From assembly GCA_035374585.1 (NCBI GenBank), contig DAOSPF010000056.1, forward strand, positions 1-23,311: a stretch of DNA of 23,311 bases, read 5' to 3'. Position 1 is the stretch's first letter. Each line of letters starts with the position of its first letter. Both the position numbers and the translations under genes were made by a program. Below, piece after piece: positions 14,802-23,311 of this stretch. This DNA comes from JAKPQD01 sp029572965. GTDB taxonomy: Bacteria; Bacteroidota; Bacteroidia; Bacteroidales; DTGW01. Below the pieces are notes generated by a model, which saw only the letters and a list, made by a program, of their open reading frames with translations, was not told the DNA's origin and did not search any database.

Positions 14802-15725
14802 ATGCAGAACATCATTCATGTCCGTAATGTAAGCAAATCATTTTCAAATCATCAGGCATTGAGTAATGCTTCAATAGAAATCAAAGAAGGTATTGTCTTT
14901 GGCCTGTTAGGGCCAAATGGAGCCGGAAAAACTACTTTAATCAGGATTTTGAACCAAATTATCGCTCCGGATTCTGGCGAAATAATGTTTAAAGAACAGC
15001 CTTTGTCTGCTGAAGATATACGACACTTTGGTTACCTGCCCGAAGAGCGGGGCTTATATAAAAAAATGAAAGTGGGAGAACAAGCTCTATATTTAGCCAG
15101 ACTAAAGGGTTTATCAAAGCAGGAAGCCAATAAAAGGTTGAAGTATTGGTTTGAGAAGCTTAAAATCGGTTCATGGTGGGATAAACGCATTGAAGAACTA
15201 TCGAAAGGGATGGCGCAAAAGGTACAGTTTGTTACCACTATTATACATGAGCCTTCATTGCTGATATTTGACGAACCGTTTAGTGGCTTTGACCCAATTA
15301 ATGCCAATATGCTGAAAAACGAAATTAAAGAACTCAAAGAAAAAGGTACTACTATAATATTGTCCTCTCACAACATGTCGTCAGTAGAAGAGCTGTGTGA
15401 TGATATTGCGCTAATCAACCGTTCTAAGGTCATTTTGCAAGGCAATGTAGAGGAAATCAGGCACAGTTACCGAAAAAACATCTTCGAGCTTAGCTTTACG
15501 GGCAATCATGAAGAAGTTGTAACCCTTGCACAACAACATTACCATATTTTAAAAAGTATCCAAAATCATCATATTCACACTATTACATTGCAAGCCAAGG
15601 GTTCTGTTGCCGAAAATGATTTGTTAAAAATTGTGGTGCCACATGTTCAGGTACTCTCATTTAAGGAGGTTCTTCCGGGTATGGAAGAGATTTTTATAGA
15701 AAATGTAAAGAAATCACAGGAATAA
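14802..15725 (+). CDS. ABC exporter ATP-binding subunit, NatA-like
   Basis: A 307-residue ATPase that powers the permease encoded next. It contains Walker A GPNGAGKTT at residues 37-45, the LPEERGLY loop near residue 79 in place of the usual Q-loop (typical of NatA relatives), the signature LSKGMAQKVQ at 133-142, Walker B LLIFDEPFSGFD at 153-164 with Glu158, and the switch His190 in SSHNM. The C-terminal 80 residues form the extra domain (DUF4162-like) found in this subgroup. The NatA/NatB family is known for Na+ export but includes exporters of other small molecules, so the substrate is not certain. The permease starts 18 bases after its stop. Upstream is the tRNA-Leu gene, divergent. Confidence 0.93.
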   Translation: MQNIIHVRNVSKSFSNHQALSNASIEIKEGIVFGLLGPNGAGKTTLIRILNQIIAPDSGEIMFKEQPLSAEDIRHFGYLPEERGLYKKMKVGEQALYLARLKGLSKQEANKRLKYWFEKLKIGSWWDKRIEELSKGMAQKVQFVTTIIHEPSLLIFDEPFSGFDPINANMLKNEIKELKEKGTTIILSSHNMSSVEELCDDIALINRSKVILQGNVEEIRHSYRKNIFELSFTGNHEEVVTLAQQHYHILKSIQNHHIHTITLQAKGSVAENDLLKIVVPHVQVLSFKEVLPGMEEIFIENVKKSQE

Positions 15726-15743
15726 ACTTATCAATATATTGCT

Positions 15744-17108
15744 ATGTCTGCATATAATTTCTTTTTAGTATTTCAACGCGAGTTTTCCACCCGTGTGCGT
15801 AAGCGTTCATTTATTATAATGACCATCATTGGACCGTTTTTGTTTGCGGCCATGATACTTTCACCATTATTATTGGCCACCTACGAAGAGGAGGAGCTGA
15901 AAAATATAGCTGTAATAGACAGTTCACACCTTTTTATAAATAAAATCCCTGAAACCAAAAACCTAAAATTTACTTATATACAAACTGACAAAGTTCAGGA
16001 GAAACTTAAAACATTCAACCAGGAAGGTTTTTGGGGAGTATTGTTTATTTCTCACAATGTTACTTATGCCCCCAACTCGGTTACATTATATTCGCAAAGC
16101 CAACCGGGTACTTCAGTAAAATATCATATTGAAGAATCCTTAAAAAAAGAGATGGAACGCCAACTAATGTACACCAACAAGTTGTACGACCTGGAAAAAA
16201 CCATACAAGCCATTAAATCGCATGTAAACATCCGAATTGTGCAGATAGAAGAAGGTGGCAAAATGAAAGAAACAAACGACACTTTAGCCATGATTGTTGG
16301 CTATGCCAGCGGCTTTCTTATTTACTTTTTTATTTTCCTCTTTGGTAGCCAGGTAATGCGTGGAGTGATTGAAGAAAAGACAAACAGGATTGTTGAGGTC
16401 ATTGTATCATCAGTAAAACCGTTTGAACTAATGATGGGAAAGATTGCCGGCATTGCAGCTATCGCCCTTATTCAATTTACAGCCTGGTTATTACTGACGG
16501 TTTCGTTTATTACCATAGGGCAAAAAGCTTTGTTTCCTGAAATATCATTAAGTGAAACCAATAAAGTTGTTGCACAGGACATCATGCAAAAGCAGCAGCC
16601 AACTCAAACGGTGATAAACATCCAATCTCAAGCCATTGATGATAAAACTGCCAAGATGAAAGAATTTTATACCGCCATGAACAACATTAACTTTGGGGTG
16701 ATATTTGGGTGTTTTATCTTTTTCTTCCTTGGTGGATACCTGCTGTATGCCGCTATTTTTGCAGCCATTGGTTCTGCCGTGGACAACGAAGCTGATACAC
16801 AACAGTTTATGTTGCCGGTCACAATACCCCTTATTTTGGCTATTTATGTGATGATAAATACCATGAACAACCCGGACAGCAACTTATCATTTTGGTTTTC
16901 GCTTATCCCGCTTACCTCTCCAATAGTTATGATGGTACGTATCCCATTTGGCGTACCATATTGGCAGGCAGGCTTATCGATGGGGTTACTGGTTGTTACA
17001 TTCATAGCTTTTACATGGCTTGCAGCCCGAATATACCGTACCGGGATATTGATGTATGGCAAAAAAGTAACGTACCGCGAACTGTACAAATGGATTAAAT
17101 ACAAATAA
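15744..17108 (+). CDS. ABC-2 type permease, NatB-like
   Basis: A 454-residue inner-membrane subunit that works with the preceding ATPase. An N-terminal hydrophobic helix follows RKRSFIIMTIIGPFLFAAMI. Then comes a large extracytoplasmic region (about 40-185) with a charged, predicted folded domain. A cluster of membrane helices spans about residues 185-430. The stretch MRGVIEEKTNRIVEVIVSSV at about 207-226 followed by KPFELMMGKIAGIA is the hallmark of NatB-type ABC-2 permeases. A hydrophilic loop of about 60 residues (PEISLSETNKVV to NNINFG) interrupts the membrane cluster. The stop overlaps the -7 box of the next gene, so the sigma factor may have its own start of transcription as well as read-through. 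Confidence 0.92.
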   Translation: MSAYNFFLVFQREFSTRVRKRSFIIMTIIGPFLFAAMILSPLLLATYEEEELKNIAVIDSSHLFINKIPETKNLKFTYIQTDKVQEKLKTFNQEGFWGVLFISHNVTYAPNSVTLYSQSQPGTSVKYHIEESLKKEMERQLMYTNKLYDLEKTIQAIKSHVNIRIVQIEEGGKMKETNDTLAMIVGYASGFLIYFFIFLFGSQVMRGVIEEKTNRIVEVIVSSVKPFELMMGKIAGIAAIALIQFTAWLLLTVSFITIGQKALFPEISLSETNKVVAQDIMQKQQPTQTVINIQSQAIDDKTAKMKEFYTAMNNINFGVIFGCFIFFFLGGYLLYAAIFAAIGSAVDNEADTQQFMLPVTIPLILAIYVMINTMNNPDSNLSFWFSLIPLTSPIVMMVRIPFGVPYWQAGLSMGLLVVTFIAFTWLAARIYRTGILMYGKKVTYRELYKWIKYK

Positions 17109-17113
17109 CTTTG
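17106..17113 (+). promoter_or_regulatory. -7 box of the ECF sigma gene
   Basis: TAACTTTG fits TAnnTTTG and overlaps the TAA stop of the permease gene. The ATG at 17160 would be about 40 bases downstream of the start of transcription. A small hairpin, AGCCT-GAA-AGGCT (17121-17133), would lie at the very 5' end of the RNA. No TTG is seen at -33. Confidence 0.4.
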
Positions 17114-17159
17114 TGATTTTAGCCTGAAAGGCTTATAATTGTATCATAATCCATAAATA

Positions 17160-17720
17160 ATGGCAGTAGCAGACAATCTGGAATCGTTGTTAGACCCGGT
17201 GCTTTTTGAAAAGTATTTCAAAGAAAAATACCGTCTTTTCTGCCTTCAGGCATTCAAATATGTACAAAACCCTGTTATTGCAGAAGAAATCGTCCAGGAC
17301 TTGTTTGTAAAACTTTGGGAAAAGCGGGAAGAACTGGTAGTACAAGGTTCAATTACTGCTTATATCAATACAGCCCTTAAAAACACATGTTTGAATTATC
17401 TCAAACATGAAAAGGTTGTAGTCAACTACCAACAAAGCTACAAAGAACAAAATGATTTTGATTCGCAACAGGATAACGATGAGCACTCGTTTGAGCTGGA
17501 AGGGCATATATTGGAAGCTATAGAACAACTTCCGCCGAAAAGAAAGGAAATATTTCTTCTCAGCCGTGTTGACGGGCTAAAATACCAGGAAATAGCTAAC
17601 ACACTTGGATTATCAGTAAAAACAGTAGAAGCCCAAATGGGAAGTGCCTTGAAGCAATTGCGCATATTGTTGAAAGATTATATTTCGATAGTAATGCTGA
17701 TGCTTTATACATTTTTTTAA
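17160..17720 (+). CDS. ECF-type RNA polymerase sigma factor
   Basis: A 186-residue sigma factor of the extracytoplasmic-function group, Bacteroidetes expansion type. Region 2 includes VIAEEIVQDLFVKLWEKREE at residues 39-58, which binds core polymerase and the -10-like element. Region 4 is PPKRKEIFLLSRVDGLKYQE (125-144) with the helix-turn-helix NTLGLSVKTVEAQMGSALKQL. The acidic linker between them is QNDFDSQQDNDEHSFELEG. The last 12 residues (SIVMLMLYTFF) are strongly hydrophobic. Such factors are usually followed by a FecR-type anti-sigma gene and a SusC/TonB receptor in the same direction; here the next gene points the other way and overlaps the stop codon by four bases, so no anti-sigma partner is visible. 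Its regulon is unknown, but the neighbouring receptor operon is an obvious candidate. Confidence 0.93.
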   Translation: MAVADNLESLLDPVLFEKYFKEKYRLFCLQAFKYVQNPVIAEEIVQDLFVKLWEKREELVVQGSITAYINTALKNTCLNYLKHEKVVVNYQQSYKEQNDFDSQQDNDEHSFELEGHILEAIEQLPPKRKEIFLLSRVDGLKYQEIANTLGLSVKTVEAQMGSALKQLRILLKDYISIVMLMLYTFF

Positions 17721-18394
17721 GAAGCCGCATTATATAAATCTATAGCTTTCATCATATCTTCTTCTTTTCTTACACGCAAATGGTTTTTTCTTATTATCTC
17801 ACGCATTTTTTCTTTATCAAAAAAGCCACAATTAAAAATGCTGGAACGTCGAAGTTTGATAGCCTTTAGCTGTTTTCCGCTTTTAATGTAATAAAAATCT
17901 TTTCTTGTCAGTTCCCTGCTGTTTTTATCTATATTTAAAGCTTTATGGTGAACATAAAAAGAAATGTCGCCTTCAACTAATACATGAAAGAAAACAAAGG
18001 TAGAATCAAGCATGTACCAATCCCGGAATTTTTCTTTTTTGAAATAACAAGGTTTGTTTTCGGCATCAAATACAATAAACTCATTTACCGAGGTTTTTAA
18101 TACGGTAGAAGTTTGATAATCTGCCGGACGCAACCAAAGTAATTCATCTTGTAAACAATTATAACGTATATGCTTAATTTTTACCCTTTCGCCATTTGAG
18201 AGCAAAACAACACCTTCTGACCAGTTGTTAAAATATTGATTATTGTTACCAGGAAAAGAATTAACAAATGTAGTAGCTAACAAATGCGGCCCATAAGTTT
18301 TCTCAACAAGCAGTTTGGGTTCATCAGGGTTAGAAGCTGTCAGGCTACTAATAGATATTAGCCCCAAAAACAATATGATTAAGAATTTTTGCAT
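17717..18394 (-). CDS. secreted protein of unknown function
   Basis: A 225-residue protein with a signal peptide at residues 1-20 (MQKFLIILFLGLISISSLTA). I do not recognise the family. The mature part has NNWSEGVVLLSNGERVKIKH, a pattern often seen in Bacteroidetes periplasmic proteins with a short beta sheet, and a basic, predicted helical tail (MREIIRKNHLRVRKEEDMMK). Cys101-like and other Cys are single and unpaired. It lies two bases after the MG2/plug-like gene, so it is the last gene of the receptor operon, and its end overlaps the sigma gene by four bases in convergent orientation (TTAA). A role in the same envelope system is inferred from the operon only. Confidence 0.75.
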   Translation of the reverse strand: MQKFLIILFLGLISISSLTASNPDEPKLLVEKTYGPHLLATTFVNSFPGNNNQYFNNWSEGVVLLSNGERVKIKHIRYNCLQDELLWLRPADYQTSTVLKTSVNEFIVFDAENKPCYFKKEKFRDWYMLDSTFVFFHVLVEGDISFYVHHKALNIDKNSRELTRKDFYYIKSGKQLKAIKLRRSSIFNCGFFDKEKMREIIRKNHLRVRKEEDMMKAIDLYNAAS

Positions 18395-18396
18395 AG

Positions 18397-20796
18397 CTAT
18401 TGAATTTTGAATTGAACAGAATTCTCAAAGATTTCTCCATCTTTAGTAAAACCTTGGATGCTGAAATTATACATACCCTTAAAGTTTGAAGGGAATATGC
18501 TTATCGGGTTTGATATACCATGATTAAAGGGTATTTTTGAATAATTTAAGTATAAAATATTTCTAAAATCAGGAATACCTTCTTTTTTCATTTGGTCTAT
18601 TTCTTCTTTCGTAAACTTATTGACACATTGGCTTTGAGCTACAAAGTTTTCAACCTTAATACGTGTACTGGAGTAAAATGAAGAAGGGATAGCTAAATCA
18701 TTTGTAATAATAGATATAAACCCGTGAAAAGACAAGTCTCCATAAAACAATTGGGTTTGACAGACATCAATTTTGTATATATCGGTATATTTAAGTTTCA
18801 ATATAAAATCTAAATCATCAACCAGCACCCCGTTAAGGAATATTGAAGCCTGGTTTGGCATTACAGCTCTTAAATTTGGATCAAAGACATTCAAAGTTTC
18901 GGTATTATCTTTTTCTTTCAGAAATACCCCCGGGAGAATATTATTAATAATATCGGCCATGTTTTCCAACTCAGTATAATCCTGAGGAAAAACAGAGTAT
19001 TTAATCATATTTTTCACGTTCAACCTAAAGTTCTCCTGTAGTTCATTAGTTTGCTTTTCGCTATTTTTCACTTCCTGATTAGTAAAGATTTTTTCAACCA
19101 ACCTCAATTTTCTTATTTTATCAATATATTTAGTTTGCTCAGAATTAAGCATAAGGTTAGCCTTTTTAAAAGAAGTTTTCAGCCCCCCTTTAGGTTCAAC
19201 AATAATTGAATAGATATGCTTATCATCTTTATCGTTTTTAAACAATTGCAAAATCAACTCTTTGTTTTCGGCATCATCATTGAGTAAAAAATGGCAATAT
19301 CCCATTGTATCGGTTACAGCATACTGAACATTAGGAATAGAATCAACGTAAGACATAGTAACAATCTTATTACTGGCAGGCTGCTTTGTAAAACCATCTA
19401 CTAATTGGGCTGAAAGATAAAAACCTTTATTTTCGGGAGAAAAATATCTTTGATTAGAAAAAACCTTTTTGTTTCTGACAATATTCCAATAATATTGGTC
19501 TCCTTTTATTAAAGCCAACAAACAATTGATATTTTCAATACTTAAAGAATCAGCATTAAAAGCTTGAAGAGATAACCCCAAATCACTTTGAATTTGAATA
19601 TACCTGTTTAAAGAATGATTGATATTCAAGATACTAAAAGGGTGTTGATAAGAAACCGTAAAGGCCAGATTTAAGGTATCCGTAAGAGCTGGGTTTAAAA
19701 GGTTTAAAGCAACCTTAATATTGGGCTCATTTTGAGCCTGAACAAACTCAACTACAGGTTTATTTGTTTTTGAAGCACAATAATATAGTTGTTCAAAAAC
19801 AGTATCATTTTTGCTGTTGGTAATTACAACCTGAACAATCCCGGCGCTGCCCTTCAAATTAAACACCAAAGAATCTGCTGGTTTTGCAACAATGGCAGTA
19901 TCGAGTAATTTCTTATCCCTGAGAAAAATATGAAAATTATATTTGCCATTCTTCAAAGTTGCATCATTTGTAGAATAACGGAAATAAGCCTTTTCTCCAA
20001 AACGATTAAAAGAGCCAATAAAACCATCTGCAAAAACAGCCATAGGCTTGCTTTTGATTTTCCCAATTATGGGGTCATCAATATTTACATGATAGCTCAA
20101 ATCAATAGATGGGACAAATGAAATAGAGCCTATACCGGAACTGTCAATAAAAAAATTACTAACGACAGAATCTCTGTTATCGACCAACTGGGCATTGAAT
20201 GACTTGTTGGTGTTATTAAAGTTGTAATACAGAGTATTAGGTATCCCTGCAACCAAACGCCCTCCTCCAGGTTGACACAACAAATTATCCTCAGTATTTT
20301 CAGGATAAACAGGAACTTCTAACCTGGTAATTTCAGGACTGCTCAACTTTAATACAAGGATATTTGTTGAATAATAATATTTTTCTGGCATATTACGCAT
20401 TAAATTAGTAAAAGCCCTTAATACATAAACACCCGATTGAATGGTATCATTAATATAAGTTATTCCGGAGACTACGCCATTAACAGCATTCACTTTCCAG
20501 CTCATACAAATCTTCCCTTCAATATTAACCAATTCAAAATATAGCCAACTACTGGAAGATGTATTTTTTAGGGTTTGAGCATCCAAAACCCAGGCTTTAT
20601 AAAATAATTTTTCTCCGTTCCAGTAAATATCTTTGTCAGTTTTAACAAAAACTTTTTCATAGGAAGAAAAATCAACTTTTTTTTCAGTCAACAAACTTGA
20701 TTTTGAACCTGCAAAAACAAAAGGCCCAAAAGAAACAAGGCAAAATGCCAATATCAAATATCCAATTTTCACAACTAAAAGATTTAAGTCCGTCAA
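18397..20796 (-). CDS. large secreted protein with MG2-like and TonB-plug-like domains, no barrel
   Basis: A 799-residue exported protein. A hydrophobic signal segment spans residues 8-29. Residues 47-150 look like an alpha-2-macroglobulin MG2 domain: KVFVKTDKDIYWNGEKLFYK matches the 'kTDKpiY..Ge.v.fkaw' pattern. Residues about 150-600 are further beta-sandwich-like material. Residues about 610-702 resemble a TonB receptor plug: SIFLNGVLVDDLDFI, then TDIYKIDVCQTQLFYGD and GFISIITND. No beta-barrel follows; the C-terminus is another Ig-like strand set (YNFSIQGFTKDGEIFENS). It is in an operon with a TonB receptor and a DUF4249 lipoprotein. The start is TTG overlapping the upstream stop (TTGA); GTG at codon 9 would give a cleaner signal peptide. 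The known relatives are Bacteroidetes proteins without an assigned task. Confidence 0.82.
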   Translation of the reverse strand: MTDLNLLVVKIGYLILAFCLVSFGPFVFAGSKSSLLTEKKVDFSSYEKVFVKTDKDIYWNGEKLFYKAWVLDAQTLKNTSSSSWLYFELVNIEGKICMSWKVNAVNGVVSGITYINDTIQSGVYVLRAFTNLMRNMPEKYYYSTNILVLKLSSPEITRLEVPVYPENTEDNLLCQPGGGRLVAGIPNTLYYNFNNTNKSFNAQLVDNRDSVVSNFFIDSSGIGSISFVPSIDLSYHVNIDDPIIGKIKSKPMAVFADGFIGSFNRFGEKAYFRYSTNDATLKNGKYNFHIFLRDKKLLDTAIVAKPADSLVFNLKGSAGIVQVVITNSKNDTVFEQLYYCASKTNKPVVEFVQAQNEPNIKVALNLLNPALTDTLNLAFTVSYQHPFSILNINHSLNRYIQIQSDLGLSLQAFNADSLSIENINCLLALIKGDQYYWNIVRNKKVFSNQRYFSPENKGFYLSAQLVDGFTKQPASNKIVTMSYVDSIPNVQYAVTDTMGYCHFLLNDDAENKELILQLFKNDKDDKHIYSIIVEPKGGLKTSFKKANLMLNSEQTKYIDKIRKLRLVEKIFTNQEVKNSEKQTNELQENFRLNVKNMIKYSVFPQDYTELENMADIINNILPGVFLKEKDNTETLNVFDPNLRAVMPNQASIFLNGVLVDDLDFILKLKYTDIYKIDVCQTQLFYGDLSFHGFISIITNDLAIPSSFYSSTRIKVENFVAQSQCVNKFTKEEIDQMKKEGIPDFRNILYLNYSKIPFNHGISNPISIFPSNFKGMYNFSIQGFTKDGEIFENSVQFKIQ

Positions 20797-21905
20797 TTAA
20801 AAAATACCCAATAAGGTTGAGGTCTTGAGATAAATGTATCATTCACCAAAGGCCCTGGATCTATTACATCCTTCTCTATGACATGTTTTAATGTTGGATA
20901 CCACATAAAAGCTTTATATTTATTTTTTTGGGTGTAAACCTTAAACAGTCCAAGCACAGGTATAGTAGAATCAGATTTACAATATACATTGCTATTTACC
21001 TGGCTCGGGATGGGATCAAACAGTTGCATCCCAGATGAAAGCTGAGCCGCTGCGTCATTGTAAAACTTATAAGCTTCTTTGGTTATTCCCGAAATAAAAA
21101 CATAAGATACCCATCCCTGACTTGAATAAGGCCCCCAGTTTAAGGAGTCAATACCATTAGTATTATCAACGTTATAAGGGACAAAAAACAGCAAATGTTT
21201 TTTAATGACCTGCATTCCATTATACAACTGAGTAGCTTTAGCATCGGGCAGGTTGTCTGCATTGATTACCTGTCTGAAATACATAGGTTGAGGCATCTGT
21301 CCCGGAATATTTAGAGATCTGGTATATTGCCAAACAACTTTCTTGCTAAAATAAAAGCACTTGGTTTCAGGGCTGTTAGATTTTATATCAACATAAACAT
21401 ATATACCCTCTAAAGTTTTTTTTATGATATTTCCATCTGTGCCTGTTGCCGTGTAATCGTATGTTCCGTATTCTGCATAAATGGAATCCGTATAATCTCT
21501 ATCTACCAATTTTTGCTTTTTAGATTCATACAAAGTTTTATCAAGTAATTTTATATATAAATAATAGGTTCGGCCAACAGTACCCTGTATTGCAGCAGAA
21601 TCAGTTGAATACACCCCTCTTGTTTTTTCAGTCATAGGGACATTCTTGCCTTTATCATCATGCAAAAAAACAGTAGCCCCACTGACATAAGTAACCTTAT
21701 CTGAGCCAAAATCAGAAGCATAGGTTAGTGTAACCTTGTAAGGCCCAGGCTTGTCAGTAATTTCACCATTTACAACCAATACTTTCTTATCATTTGTTGT
21801 ATCATCATCAGTATAAGCTTCCTGGCATGACGAAATTGAAATTATCAGCATAAAAAACATACCACATTGACATACAAACCTTTTTATTTTTACTATAGCG
21901 TTCAT
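20793..21905 (-). CDS. DUF4249 family lipoprotein
   Basis: A 370-residue predicted lipoprotein with signal peptide ending in ISSC and lipidated Cys27, followed by an acidic linker (QEAYTDDDTTND). The N-terminal VLVVNGEITDKPGPYKVTLTY and GATVFLHDDKGKNVPMTEKTR stretches are the standard opening strands of DUF4249 proteins, a Bacteroidetes group that is almost always encoded beside a TonB-dependent receptor. The C-terminal part is aromatic-rich (YYLYIKLLDKTLYESK). The gene lies 32 bases after the receptor gene. It overlaps the next gene by 4 bases. The role is thought to be as a surface partner of the receptor, but the ligand is not known. Confidence 0.9.
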   Translation of the reverse strand: MNAIVKIKRFVCQCGMFFMLIISISSCQEAYTDDDTTNDKKVLVVNGEITDKPGPYKVTLTYASDFGSDKVTYVSGATVFLHDDKGKNVPMTEKTRGVYSTDSAAIQGTVGRTYYLYIKLLDKTLYESKKQKLVDRDYTDSIYAEYGTYDYTATGTDGNIIKKTLEGIYVYVDIKSNSPETKCFYFSKKVVWQYTRSLNIPGQMPQPMYFRQVINADNLPDAKATQLYNGMQVIKKHLLFFVPYNVDNTNGIDSLNWGPYSSQGWVSYVFISGITKEAYKFYNDAAAQLSSGMQLFDPIPSQVNSNVYCKSDSTIPVLGLFKVYTQKNKYKAFMWYPTLKHVIEKDVIDPGPLVNDTFISRPQPYWVFFN

Positions 21906-21937
21906 TACTAATTATTTGAAATACGACAATGTTGTTA

Positions 21938-23311
21938 TTAAAAAATAAAGTTATAAGTCAGGGTTGGCAAAGGAATACCTAAAATATAGAGCTTATATAA
22001 TGAAAACTGGTTATAATTGTTTTTAGCCGAAGGAGCTTCTTTTTTATAAAAAATTGAATATGTGTTATGGTTTGCATACACGTTCAAGACTGAGAATGTC
22101 CAGCTCCCCTTCCATTTTTTGCTTTTTCTGAGGCTTTCGTCCATACTAATAGAAAAATCAAGGCGATGGTAATCCGGGATACGGTATTTATTTCTGTCCG
22201 AATAAAGGACTATTTTATTGCCATTTTCAATATTAGCAACTTTTTCTGGCTTGGTAAATGGCCTACCTGTTGAATAAAAGAAATTGAAAGACATTCGCCA
22301 TCTTTTGTTGATGTGATAGTTGGCCAAAATGGACAAATCATGAGGCTTATCAAATGCCGAAGGATACTCTTTTCCATTATTAATATTTCCACTACCAGTA
22401 GAAATAGCTTTCCTCAATGATCTTGAATAAGTATAGCTAATCCATCCATCCCATTTGCCTTTGTTTTTCTTTAACATCAGCTCTATACCATAATTTTGGC
22501 CTTTAGCATTTAGCAGTTCTTGTTCGGGGTATGGGTTCATTTCAACAACAGCGTTATTTTTAAACTCGGTAACATTGCTCAGGTTTTTGTAATAAAATTC
22601 AACAGATGTTTCAATGGTATTTTCTTTGTTATTTCTATAAAAACCAATTGCATACTGATCGGATTGCACAGGCCTGATGTAATCATCGGCTAACTTCCAC
22701 ACATCCGAAGGAATAGAAATAGCCGTATAAGACAACATAGTGATGTATTGATAATTCCTGTTGTAGCTCATTTTAACAGAAGTCTGGTTATTAAACTGGT
22801 ATTTGGCAGCTACCCTTGGTTCAAGGCCAAAATATTTCTTCCCGATTTTGTTATTTCCTATAAAAACAGTATCAATAATAGCATCTTCAGTGTAGCTGTT
22901 GCTCAAATATTGCAGTTGAGTTTTAGGCCCAACTGTAAAATAAGCTGAATACCGCAAACCAAGGTTTAAAGAAATTTTTTCGTTGATATTCCACGAATCG
23001 TTAAGATAAACCGCATTTTCAAAAGCTTTTTCCTTTTCCAGTTTTGAAGAGGGGATAATGGAAAGGTCATTATATGGAGACATTTCTCCACGCGAAACAT
23101 TGTAATGGATAACCTGAAGCCCTCCATCTATTGAATGGCTTGAGAAACCGGTATATCGCAAGTTGTATTTTCCCGAAAAGTATTGAACACCAGTTTTCAG
23201 CGAAGAGCTTTCAGATTCAACTTCTATTTCATCCTTCTCGGCTGAATAATTGCTGTAAGCGAACACCCCGGTAGAACTAAGATTTTCATTATAATAGTGG
23301 TTCCAATTCAC
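21938..23311 (-). CDS. TonB-dependent receptor, C-terminal barrel part (5' end outside window)
   Basis: The final 457 residues of an outer-membrane receptor; the signal peptide, carboxypeptidase-like and plug domains would lie beyond the right edge. The visible part is alternating amphipathic strands with aromatic girdles, for example LNLGLRYSAYFTVGPKTQLQ, EPRVAAKYQFNNQTSVKMSY, IETSVEFYYKNLSNVTEF, GIELMLKKNKGKWDGWISYT and WRMSFNFFYSTGRPFTKP. It ends in LGIPLPTLTYNFIF, the usual C-terminal strand with terminal Phe. The frame is open to the window edge; the first codon there is GTG by chance and is not the start. First visible gene of an operon with DUF4249 and the MG2/plug-like gene. Its cargo is unknown. 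Confidence 0.93.
   Translation of the reverse strand: MNWNHYYNENLSSTGVFAYSNYSAEKDEIEVESESSSLKTGVQYFSGKYNLRYTGFSSHSIDGGLQVIHYNVSRGEMSPYNDLSIIPSSKLEKEKAFENAVYLNDSWNINEKISLNLGLRYSAYFTVGPKTQLQYLSNSYTEDAIIDTVFIGNNKIGKKYFGLEPRVAAKYQFNNQTSVKMSYNRNYQYITMLSYTAISIPSDVWKLADDYIRPVQSDQYAIGFYRNNKENTIETSVEFYYKNLSNVTEFKNNAVVEMNPYPEQELLNAKGQNYGIELMLKKNKGKWDGWISYTYSRSLRKAISTGSGNINNGKEYPSAFDKPHDLSILANYHINKRWRMSFNFFYSTGRPFTKPEKVANIENGNKIVLYSDRNKYRIPDYHRLDFSISMDESLRKSKKWKGSWTFSVLNVYANHNTYSIFYKKEAPSAKNNYNQFSLYKLYILGIPLPTLTYNFIF

Overview
The window looks like chromosomal DNA from a member of the Bacteroidota (Bacteroidetes), probably near the Bacteroidales. The evidence is AT-rich non-coding DNA, several promoters with the phylum-specific TAnnTTTG -7 box, a TonB-dependent receptor next to a DUF4249 lipoprotein, a Bacteroidetes-type ECF sigma factor, SusC-era style lipoproteins with short lipoboxes, and tRNA genes without an encoded CCA. 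No insertion sequence, phage gene, integrase or CRISPR array is visible. Species cannot be named from the sequence alone.

Layout. (1) 1-4323, minus strand: a GldM-like secreted protein, purA (adenylosuccinate synthase), a GT4-type glycosyltransferase and the start of a Wzx-type flippase that runs off the left edge. The last two look like the border of a surface-polysaccharide locus. (2) 4492-7814, plus strand: a tight four-gene operon of a class III nucleotidyl cyclase fused to a phosphodiesterase-like HD domain, an LsrG-like small monooxygenase-fold protein, an iron-type alcohol dehydrogenase and a collagen-like lipoprotein, ended by a hairpin shared with the opposing tRNA-Phe gene. (3) 8310-10229, plus strand: an M16 zinc protease and an overlapping O-methyltransferase, closed by a two-way terminator. 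(4) 10245-13212, minus strand: an outer-membrane beta-barrel and a long coiled-coil lipoprotein, a pair resembling the BT1926/BT1927 surface-layer locus of Bacteroides thetaiotaomicron, behind a 437-base AT-rich leader. (5) 13166-14735, minus strand: tRNA-Leu and trigger factor. (6) 14802-17720, plus strand: a NatA/NatB-type ABC exporter and an ECF sigma factor. (7) 17717-23311, minus strand: an operon of a TonB-dependent receptor (5' part outside the window), a DUF4249 lipoprotein, a large MG2/plug-like secreted protein and a small secreted protein.

How the parts work together. The most distinctive unit is the cyclase-HD operon: one polypeptide appears to carry both a cyclic-nucleotide-making and a cyclic-nucleotide-breaking domain, and it is encoded with two small-molecule enzymes and a surface lipoprotein. 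The second is the coiled-coil lipoprotein plus barrel pair, which suggests an outer surface coat. The third is the receptor/DUF4249/MG2-plug operon, an outer-membrane uptake or assembly system that converges on an ECF sigma gene lacking an adjacent anti-sigma factor. Remaining genes (purA, tig, tRNAs, M16 protease, NatAB) are ordinary housekeeping or envelope functions.
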